Assembly (NCBI GenBank): GCA_034096865.1
Contig: JAWQFJ010014468.1
Span: forward strand, 50,001 to 82,330
Source of the DNA: Theodoxus fluviatilis
Lineage: Eukaryota; Mollusca; Gastropoda; Cycloneritida; Neritidae
Direction of reading: 5' to 3'
Length of the DNA: 32,330 nt
A program made the position numbers and the translations under genes. The notes under the pieces are model-generated. The model was not told where the DNA came from. It did not search any database and worked only from the letters and a program-made list of their open reading frames with translations. Each line of letters opens with the position of its first letter. Positions within the stretch are counted from its first letter, which is position 1. This document shows positions 1-32,330 of this stretch, piece by piece.

Positions 1-160
1 TATGCCTCACATGAAGTGTTCATGCTTTAGAAAGTCTTCTCTCATGAGCAACTGGCATGGAACATTCATCTTGAGTTGTAGTTTTGAGCAGTACATAACA
101 ACCATTGCACCGAGTTATTGATCAACCGTACATACAGCAACATCATTATTGTATCATGCT

Positions 161-396
161 GGGCCCGTATTCACAACGGCGATTTATCTTTTTAACACTC
201 GATTTATCCCCTAGCCCCACGTTATCTTGATCGGTTAGATAAGGTACACTTTTCAGAGGATCCTAGGTTGCGCTTTGCTATATATACTGGTTTCCAGCCA
301 AGGGAGAGCAGAACAGGCAGTTGGAATCGTCTGAGTTTAGAGATAAATCGGAGATAAAATAAATCGGTGATAAATCGCCGTTGTGAATAAGGGCCC
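161..396. mobile_element. 236-bp MITE with 28-bp terminal inverted repeats
   Basis: Bases 161-188 (GGGCCCGTATTCACAACGGC...) are matched in reverse complement by 369-396 with one mismatch. A CTG trinucleotide flanks a GGCC-initiated version of the element on both sides and may be the target duplication. It has no coding capacity, so it is a non-autonomous DNA transposon. Confidence 0.8.
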
Positions 397-795
397 TGGT
401 CTACTCTGTTGAGGAATGATGAAAAACAAACAAAACAAAACCAAAATTAATCAACATCTCTTTCAGCTGCAGAAAATTTACACAAGTGACAAGCACAATT
501 ATTTTTAAATATAATGCTGAGACCCATCACAACATACCTCAGTTCAATTAAGCACAGTTTCATAGAGACACTTCATTAATTTCCAACAGGAGGACATACA
601 GCATTAAAAAGCAAACAAAAATAACATGAAGAAATAAAGGAAAACAAAAGAGCTCCACCTAAACCAAACCAAACCAAAAAACTAAGACATTCACTGCAGT
701 TATCGTATTTAAAGAGTATTGTATTTCATGAACATGGTTTTTCTGAAGGTTCATCCATAGGGATTTGTAACTGCGGATATGCAGCTCATGTTACT
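397..795. other. No recognisable feature
   Basis: AT-rich sequence with A-runs (for example 600-680). I see no exon, repeat or hairpin that stands out. Confidence 0.6.
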
Positions 796-981
796 TTAAC
801 TCTTGAGGTTCTGTGAGTAATTCATGTGTTTCATTCCCCACTCTTGTAAGGATTATGCAATTTGTAGGAAAAAATCAGTCAAGTAACAGTCAAGTAACGG
901 TCGCGTGGGGTGGGCAGCTATGGGCGGTACAGGATTGATCAGGGTGGGCGGTAATGGGCTGTACAGGATCTTAAGAGTTAA
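796..981 (+). mobile_element. MITE-like repeat, copy 1 (TTAACTCTTRAG termini)
   Basis: The segment starts ttaactcttgagg and ends aggatcttaagagttaa, imperfect inverted termini each containing TTAA. The interior (aaggattatgcaatttgta...aatcagtcaagtaac...gtacaggattgagcagggtggg) recurs in reverse orientation at 18568-18740. Two copies with the same ends define the element boundaries. Confidence 0.75.
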
Positions 982-1400
982 TTAACAATACCACCCTTGA
1001 TGACTGCAGTACCTCTTTTGCCCGAGAGTTCTAATCACCTCTCTAGATGTTTACCATTCAGTTTGGCTTGATGACACCTGAGGTCTGGTCAAAATGTTAG
1101 CCTTAGCGCATACACACATCAAACTAGAACAAACTAGAAGTAGAACAGGTTTTCAATTCAATGAAGTTTGTTCCAATTTAATTAAACTGCCAAAGAAACT
1201 TAATTAAAAGCCATCTGATCCCAATATCATTCATGCTGTGTAGTTAGTTACAAAAGCATGATATCCTTTTGCTAAATGTGTGTTTTTAATAATTACTGAT
1301 TGATTTGGATCTCTGGGTGTTCTTTCTTCAAGTTAGCTTTAGTGGTCTGCATGTTTCCCTGTTCAGTGCTGTCAGCATGTGATCATGGAATTGAAGTCAT
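982..1400. other. No recognisable feature
   Basis: AT-rich single-copy-looking sequence between a MITE and a microsatellite. I searched the minus strand for the next OS-9 exon and found no convincing acceptor plus open frame. Confidence 0.5.
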
Positions 1401-1408
1401 ATGATGAG

Positions 1409-1575
1409 AACACACACACACAGCATCACCCCCACCCCCCAAACACACACCACACAATACACCCCCACCCCCCAAACATACACCACACAATACACCCCCC
1501 CCCCCACATCACACACACACAACCCCCCCCACCCCACCCCCACCCCACCCCCACCACCACCACACACATACACAC
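1409..1575. repeat. CA/CACCCC microsatellite
   Basis: Degenerate runs of CACA and CCCACCCC, including the repeated unit acaccacacaatacacccc. The histidine/proline-rich open frames across it are repeat artefacts. Confidence 0.9.
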
Positions 1576-2009
1576 ACCCCTACTAAGCCAGAGTACATTC
1601 ATCTCATGTTGTGACAGCAGCTCTCAATGCAAGGTGAAATGAAAGGGAGAGAACTTCAGTATACAATACAGACACCCTCCTTAACAAGCTTAGGAAGATA
1701 AAATTCACTTACATCAGGCATCCTCAGTAACACCTAATATTAGTCATTGCTTCTTCATCCAGTTAAACTGTACTGGGTGATTTTATTAAAGGGTCTTTCT
1801 TTCTCCATAGAAATGTTAGTGTGGTTATCTGTTGTAGCTTGCTGAGAAAGCCATGCTGAGAAACATGGACTTTGTTTGCTTAGGCTAGACATTTTCTGTC
1901 CACCTGGACAAAGAAATAAATCTGTGACTTTCAAAAACTTAACTTACTCACCATGAACTTTCTCAACTCCAATAAATAAGCAAGAGCATGGGAAAGCATG
2001 CTATCTTAC

Positions 2010-27134
<25,125 letters not shown>

Positions 27135-27184
27135 ATTCTCGAATGGTAGGCAGAGTGGTGTCCCTTCTCAAGTCCCAAGATAAA

Positions 27185-27203
27185 CGTGGGCCTGTCTCAT
27201 TTG
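27185..27203 (-). promoter_or_regulatory. ER stress response element-like motif upstream of OS-9
   Basis: Read on the gene strand this is CAAAT, nine bases, CCACG. The ERSE consensus for NF-Y/ATF6/XBP1 is CCAAT-N9-CCACG, so spacing and the CCACG half are exact and the CCAAT half has one mismatch. It lies 51-69 bases upstream of the ATG. OS-9 is known to be induced by the unfolded protein response in vertebrates. The transcription start is not visible, so the motif could fall inside the 5' UTR. Confidence 0.4.
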
Positions 27204-27660
27204 CCAGCAAACTGAAAGGAACACATCAGCATCAGCGTAATGGATAATCGCACAACGGTACTTCGGGTTTTCTGCACATTTTCATGGAAAGCAGTCACAT
27301 ATATGCATCTGCGACTAGGAGACGTTAAATGATAGTCCTGATCAATAACGCTCTCGTTTATGTTTAGTAAAACCTGAAAATGGCTGAATGATTATCGAAG
27401 GCATGAACGCCAAGAGTGTTTTGTTGTAACTTGTTGTCGATTGATACAGACCACTTCACACGATATTGCAACGCCACAACTGTCCATGAACACTAATTAC
27501 ACACGCTACCACTGGCAGTTGCAATATTTTGATTTCTCTACAGTGAATACAAAATGTCACAACTCACCATTAATTAAATTAAGTCTGGTGGAAATGATGG
27601 GGGAAAATAATATCAGGCCACACAAAACACACACAAACAAACGTGATAAAGGTAATTAGC

Positions 27661-27713
27661 GGGGGGGGGGGGGGGGGGGGGGAGGGGGGGAGCGGGGGGG
27701 GGGGGGAAGAGGG
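27661..27713 (+). repeat. Poly-G tract with G-quadruplex potential
   Basis: Runs of 22, 8 and 13 or more G separated by single interruptions lie about 530 bases upstream of the OS-9 start codon. Assembly errors are common in such tracts. Confidence 0.9.
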
Positions 27714-27768
27714 TCGGTGTGACTTTTAAATATCTTTTCATATGTTTTTCTATTTTACTTTTTAGGAA

Positions 27769-27827
27769 GCGTGTGTGTGCGTGCGCGCGCGCGTGCGTGC
27801 GTGCGTGCGTGTGCGTGTGCGTGAATG
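27769..27827. repeat. (GT)(GC) alternating purine-pyrimidine repeat
   Basis: gtgtgtgcgtgcgcgcgcgcgtgcgtgc: strictly alternating purine-pyrimidine sequence capable of Z-DNA. Confidence 0.9.
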
Positions 27828-27829
27828 TA

Positions 27830-28400
27830 AATGTCATGTAAACAGTAGATTCATCTGAACATAGATAACAAATATCTACTTCGCTGAAAACGCTATAAGC
27901 CTATATACTTGGTGCTCGTTTGGGAAAATAGGACAGCACGCACGCAGATTGATGTTTAACTTCAATTCTTTTCCTCTCTTTTTTTTCCATGATTGAAAAG
28001 GGTGCAGGGTCAGCAGGGGAAAAAACGGGTCGGTCGGGTAACCGTAACCACAATATTTTTGTTTCTTTTTCTTTTTCTAATGGCCTTGGTGCTTACATAC
28101 AACTACAACTACAATTAAGCTAATTATGGTATCCCATCATCTCGATCACCACGAAGATATTATTACTAATTATATTACATTTACTTCGGTACTAGCTAGG
28201 CAAGTAAGGACAGCCGATGAGAAACCACAGAACATGTAGGCCTATTGTGCGAACCCTGTCGAAACCAGAAATGTCTCCTTTTAAAGAGGCAGTTCAATTC
28301 GTGGGTCCTTTAATTGACTTCGCCTACCCCTAACTCCCCATTGGCTACCTGGACAATTCATCATCTTAGTATAGCTCTAGATTTGCAGAATAGTTTAAAT
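27830..28400. other. Upstream of OS-9, nothing recognised
   Basis: No gene or repeat pair identified. Confidence 0.45.
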
Positions 28401-28415
28401 TACTTTCGTGTCTTG

Positions 28416-28526
28416 TTTGTCTTGTTGTTGCTGTTGTGTTGTTGTGTTTGTTGTTGTTGTTGTGTTTGTTGTTGTTGTGGTGGTGGTGGTTGTGGTGGTG
28501 GTGGTTGTGGTGGTGGTGGGGTGGGG
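28416..28526. repeat. (TTG)n-(TGG)n microsatellite
   Basis: TTG units grade into TGG units, then gggtgggg. Confidence 0.95.
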
Positions 28527-28668
28527 TGAAGGGAAGAGGTGGAGGAAAAGCGCAGCACCAGGCGTTTCCCACCGAAATGGATGTTCTGGTCATTATTATA
28601 GGATGTTGTTTGCACTTTTGTATGTCGTGTGAAGACACCTCTTGACAGTTTACGGACAAGACTAGGGC

Positions 28669-28686
28669 CAAAGATTATAATCTTTG
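28669..28686. repeat. Perfect 18-bp palindrome
   Basis: caaagattataatctttg is its own reverse complement; ctagggcc and tagggcc flank it as direct repeats. Confidence 0.9.
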
Positions 28687-28960
28687 CTAGGGCCGCGTGG
28701 TGGTTTAGAAATGGAAGTTCATGTAATTGTGCTTCATTTTGATCTCCTTTTGATGCAATTGCTTATTGAATATATGAATGTTCACTCAGCGTATGTTACA
28801 CTTTTAGTAAAAAGTTGAATGTCATTAACGGCACCCTCGTTATTCCATTTGAGATGACGGGCTGAGGTTACAGTTCAGGAATGCCGGCGTTGGACTGTTA
28901 AGTTAATTTCAGAAGTATGGGTAACACAAAGTCCAATTGTTACTCACAATATCTTGTTCC

Positions 28961-28996
28961 ACAAGCTTTTGGAGTCTTCTCCTTCGACAGGTGGGA
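28961..28996 (-). ncRNA. Second hammerhead-like motif, degenerate
   Basis: On the minus strand: CCAC, CTGTCGA, AGGAG-aaga-CTCC, AAAAGCTT, GTGG. Layout equals the motif at 24430-24535, with CCAC/GTGG as stem I and GGAG/CTCC as stem II. The catalytic GAAA has become AAAA and the core CUGANGA is CUGUCGA, so it is probably inactive. It is a Penelope-like terminal fragment. Confidence 0.45.
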
Positions 28997-29259
28997 AAGT
29001 GGATAAAATGAAGGTGCACAACAAGTCGTGAAATAGCCTACACAAGTTCACATGCAGGGGCGGCGAGTACGTACTCTAGAAATCTTTGAAGACGAAGGAG
29101 AACGGTGAACATGCAGCACGGGAATCACCTGCAGTGGAACATGAATCCGAGATCTCGGTGCAGTCCAGAGACGTGGATACTGAATTTGCGAATAAGCTTT
29201 TGCTCAGCCACACATCATTGTCTGGGATCTCGAAGACCGCCCCTAAGAATACTCACACA

Positions 29260-30160
29260 TAAATCGAAAAACGTGTGGTCGGGTCGACTAAAATGCTCGC
29301 CCACGGGCAATGGGGAGCCATCCCTGACTATAGTGGCTCTGTGGCGCGTTGCTTATCTTACCTACATTGGGGAGACCGAACTACGCTCTGTCAGCCAGTT
29401 CACATACCTGGGCTGCACCATCACGGCAGATGCCAAGATAGACAAGGAAGTGGACAGCAGAGTAGCCAAGGCCAGCAGAGCCTTTGGCAGGTTGTATAAG
29501 AGAGTGTGGAGCAACAAACACCTCAGAAAGGACACAAAAATCAATGTATACAGAGCGGCTGTCCTTACCACACTCCTGTATGGCTCAGAATCCTGGGTCC
29601 TGTACCGCCGACACCTGAGGCTCTTGGAACGCTTCCACCAACGCTGTATGCGTACGATCCTGGAGATATACTGGAGCGACTACATCACAAATGTGGAAGT
29701 TTTGGAATGGTCTCAACTCACCAGCATAGAGACCATGCTTTTGAGATCTCAGCTGCGCTGGGCAGGCCATGTTTCCAGAATGGAAAACCACCGCCTGCCC
29801 AAGGTAGCACTATTTGGTGAGCTTTTCACTGGTCGACGTGACAAAGGGGGCCCGAAAAAGAGATACAAAGACTCTCTCAAGAAAGCCCTCATCTCTTGCA
29901 ACATCGATCCCCGACAGTGGACCTCCGTCGCTGCTGACAGAGATGCCTGGCGCCACACCATCAATAAAGCCACGGCAGTGTTGGAGAGCTCCCGCAGGAA
30001 CACACTAAAGGAGAAGCGCCAGAGGAGAAAAAACCGAGAGGACGTCATGCTAGACTCTGGCCGGATCTTCCCCTGCGGCCGCTGTGGTCGGGCTTGCTGA
30101 TCCCGCATCGGCTCTTCAGCCACCAACGAGTCTGCGGTGGACGTGAACAGCAGCATCGTT
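29260..30160 (+). pseudogene. 5'-truncated LINE ORF2 C-terminus with terminal zinc-knuckle
   Basis: The open frame reads SVSQFTYLGCTITADAKIDK, RVWSNKHLRKDTKINVYRAA, VLTTLLYGSESWVLYRRHLR, then LRWAGHVSRMENHRLPKVAL. This is the standard C-terminal region of an RT-bearing LINE protein, past the catalytic domain. It ends CGRCGRAC, then TGA, then SRIG in frame. In related proteins the CxxCxxxC...SRIGL region continues, so the stop is probably premature. The 5' part of the frame (29105-29260) shows no LINE similarity. Catalytic motifs are missing. Confidence 0.85.
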
Positions 30161-30231
30161 TCATCTTCGTTCGCGAAGCAACGCCATAGGAGATAGGTAG
30201 ATAGGCTTATCATACCTAGTTGGCAAATAAT

Positions 30232-30311
30232 AGGCCGGTGTCAACATATGTCAAACGTTTGACGGCCTTTACATCTGCTTTAATCACGTTGACACATGCT
30301 GACACCGGCCT
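30232..30311. repeat. 80-bp near-perfect hairpin
   Basis: Left arm aggccggtgtcaacatatgt caaacgt (30232-30258) pairs with 30286-30311 with two mismatches and one unpaired base. The loop is about 27 bases. It could be a small foldback element or a precursor-like hairpin RNA. Confidence 0.75.
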
Positions 30312-30470
30312 GTTCTTCGCAAGATCTTGCAAGGTTCCTAGCGTAAGCAACGCGCCCTAGGATCTGATGAGATACACAATATGGCTCGAGCCGCAGGTGC
30401 AGTTGCCTCTGACTCAGTATACGCGATCAGAACGCGAGGATTTTCTCAGCCGTATCCTGTGAACTCTAAA

Positions 30471-30540
30471 CCCCCCCCCCAAAAAAAAAAAAAAAAAAAA
30501 AAAAATAAAAAAAACAAAAAAAAAAAAAAAAACAAACAAA
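30471..30540. repeat. C-run and A-rich tract
   Basis: About ten C followed by A-runs with AAC and AAT interruptions; may be the tail of a retroposed sequence on the plus strand. Confidence 0.85.
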
Positions 30541-30758
30541 AAACACAACCAAAAAACCAACTGAATGCGTGAGCAAGCTGTGCGGAGGTTGAAGCGACAA
30601 CGGCAAACGCATGCATACGCGTAGACACTGAAATATGAGCACGAAGGAAGCAACCCTGTGGGAAGTTGCAGCTGATTCAGAGTAGTCATATTCCATCCGA
30701 ACTCTATGGGACACCCTTGCAGTGGCAGCGCAGTTGATACGATCAATGCATGGCTGAA

Positions 30759-30821
30759 GAAGAAGAAGAAGAAGAAGAAGAAGAAGAAGAAGAAGAAGAA
30801 GAAGAAGAAGAAGAAGAAGAA
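30759..30821. repeat. (GAA)n microsatellite
   Basis: About 21 units of GAA after atggct; possibly a retroposon tail. Confidence 0.95.
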
Positions 30822-31019
30822 AACTGTTTGGAGATGACTTTCTCAAAGGAGTATAATGCACAGCCGGTGTCGCTTGATGCTTCCTTCATCAGCTGGGACC
30901 TTAATTGACTGCCGTGCTCTGGGGGCCTGCTCCAGTGGCTGAGTCAGCGGCAGTCCCAAGCAGGGAGATGAGGTTCATAAGCTCCGCTTAATTAGAGCGT
31001 CCAGATGTTGTGCTGATCA

Positions 31020-31035
31020 TACCATCATCATCATC

Positions 31036-31099
<64 letters not shown>

Positions 31100-31206
31100 A
31101 CAACTTCTTTCTCCTCCTCCTCCTCCTCCTCCTCCTCCTTCTCCTCAACTTCTTTCTCTCCTCCTCCTCCTCCTCCTCCTCCTCCTCCTCCTCCTCCTCC
31201 TCCTCC
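31020..31206. repeat. (ATC)n and (CTC)n compound microsatellite
   Basis: ATC units (31023-31099) are followed by two CTC blocks separated by repeats of ttctcaacttctttct; the segment caacttctttctc occurs at both block starts. Confidence 0.95.
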
Positions 31207-31325
31207 ATGGCCTGCAGTTGTTCATAGCAATTCAACATGAAGAGTATAAGACGGATGCAGCACGAATTTGGCGACGTGAATTTATATGGTTCACTGCTAA
31301 ACGACGTCTAGTGGTTGAGTTGAAG

Positions 31326-31718
31326 CAAAGAACTTGAGACAGTAAGAACTTCCACTCCGCGATTTTGCATAGTAAAAAAGCAGGACGAGATTTTGCTTAC
31401 GTCACGTGTATTTTTTTACGTCACAGTCACTCACAGGTAATTTTTGCTTACTTCCCTTTAGTTTGGTTGGATCAATCATGAGTAGACGGTGTGGCCTGTG
31501 TTGCGTCTTTCTTGGCAGTTTTAACACTAGAGCAGTCACCAGTTTATTGTCAATTTGAGAGACTCACTGGCTCATAAAATCGGTAGCTAGAGCCATGGCG
31601 CCATTTTGATCATCATGATCCAACCAATAACAAGGGGCGCAACTCACGCAACCCGCCGGCTAAATCTCGTCCTGCGGAAAATCGCGGAGTGGAAGTTCTT
31701 ATTGTCTCAAGTTCTTTG
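31326..31718. mobile_element. 393-bp MITE with long inverted repeats and 7-bp target duplication
   Basis: caaagaacttgagacagtaa gaacttccactccgcgatttt at 31326 is matched in reverse complement by the stretch ending gttctttg at 31718. gcaggacgagattt extends the match after a small gap. GTTGAAG directly flanks both ends (31319-31325 and 31719-31725). Termini CA...TG and a 7-8 bp duplication are suggestive of hAT, which normally makes 8 bp. Confidence 0.88.
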
Positions 31719-31725
31719 GTTGAAG

Positions 31726-32109
31726 GAACGATCGACGCAGTTTTGTATTTCTCGCGTCCAAGGTTTTGCCCAGAATAAACATGGGTTGGATTAAAAACTT
31801 GACAGGAATAGCGTCTCTTTCATAAATTTAGGTGTTTGTCGTGTGTTTGTTTCTTATTGATAAATTTTGTCATTAAAACAATTACTCGTTTAAGTATTTA
31901 TGGGGATGATTAAATATATTTTTAACGAACCATTTATATATTAGTTCAATATGAAATATATAATTATTGGTTTAAACTTTAACTAGACATATTTAACATT
32001 TACCCGACATGGTAACTGGACAAAAGAGAGAAAAAATTAGCGCTTTCTATTCAGGAAAGACTCATGCATAAAAGTACAGAACGTTCCATGATTATATAGT
32101 TAAGCTTAA
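31726..32109. other. AT-rich, nothing recognised
   Basis: No gene or repeat pair identified. Confidence 0.5.
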
Positions 32110-32158
32110 TTTATCCCTCCAGGTTTACTGGAGGTCCTACAGACTTTATCTGTCTGTC

Positions 32159-32200
<42 letters not shown>

Positions 32201-32330
32201 TGTCTGTCCCGTCTCCACGGTTTATATCTCAAAAACTACTGGACGGATTTCCTTGAGATTTTGCACACTAACTGGAAGTTAGGTCCGATTGAATGTATCA
32301 AATTTTCAGAATCGAGGCTTGAAGAGAAAG
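32110..32330 (+). repeat. Dispersed repeat with hairpin end, copy 2 (cut by window edge)
   Basis: Same orientation and start as 3154. The TCTG/TG microsatellite inside (about 32143-32207) is much longer than in copy 1, showing expansion after dispersal. The copy runs off the right edge. Confidence 0.8.

Noticed and set aside
1690..1740. A possible OS-9 exon 14 before the donor-like cttac at about 1708
   Set aside because: The nearest acceptor gives a 21-base exon with a stop in the required phase.
29749..30213. Minus-strand 154-codon open frame
   Set aside because: It is antisense to the LINE C-terminus, which has clear family motifs.
30873..30900. CTGATGA on the minus strand as a third hammerhead core
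   Set aside because: The core is followed by no convincing stem II and no GAAA, only gcgaca, so the match is limited to seven bases.

Overview
This is a piece of animal nuclear genome. It holds one spliced gene with small exons, long introns and GT-AG boundaries, together with many microsatellites, MITE-like inverted-repeat elements, tRNA-derived SINEs, Penelope-like debris and decayed LINE copies. The repeat spectrum suits a marine invertebrate, probably a lophotrochozoan such as a gastropod mollusc. That placement is inference from repeat style and is not demonstrated by any sequence here.

The only host gene I can support is OS-9, the ER lectin that recognises trimmed mannose glycans in ER-associated degradation. 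It lies on the minus strand. Its start codon is at 27134 and thirteen coding exons run down to 2010; the C-terminal exons are outside the window, below base 1. Exons 1-6 carry the signal peptide and a complete MRH lectin domain. The tandem Trp pair, Gln, Arg, Glu and Tyr of the sugar pocket and all expected cysteines are present. Exons 7-13 encode an acidic, charged, low-complexity tail. Splice phases agree at every junction except exon 8 to 9, where at least one exon is missing from my model. An ER-stress-element-like motif lies 51-69 bases upstream of the ATG.

From low to high coordinates: 1-2009 holds two MITE-like elements and a CA/C-rich microsatellite. 2285-4120 holds two decayed LINE 3' fragments in opposite orientations and a dispersed hairpin-ended repeat. 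4200-4600 is a GA/GACA satellite. 5145-7084 holds a 282-bp tandem duplication, a 1.2-kb element with 36-bp perfect terminal inverted repeats, and a minisatellite. 10428-14067 is a dead non-LTR retrotransposon with a zinc finger, reverse transcriptase and restriction-like endonuclease (R2-type architecture), inserted in an OS-9 intron on the opposite strand. A tRNA-derived SINE follows it. 14.6-22.9 kb holds OS-9 exons 3-8 among CA/GT/CT microsatellites, a second SINE head, a MITE copy and a possible solo LTR. 23.1-27.0 kb is intron 1, with a 616-bp MITE and a hammerhead-like Penelope fragment. 27.2-32.3 kb lies upstream of OS-9 and contains G-rich and trinucleotide repeats, a second hammerhead-like motif, another LINE C-terminus, an 80-bp hairpin, a 393-bp element with target duplications, and at the right edge a second copy of the dispersed repeat.

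The most rewarding observations are the near-perfect OS-9 MRH reconstruction, a decayed tandem copy of the tryptophan-bearing MRH exon with its splice donor, two hammerhead-like motifs whose stem I appears to covary, the ERSE-like motif, and several complete inverted-repeat elements with target duplications. I did not find a novel multi-gene system.
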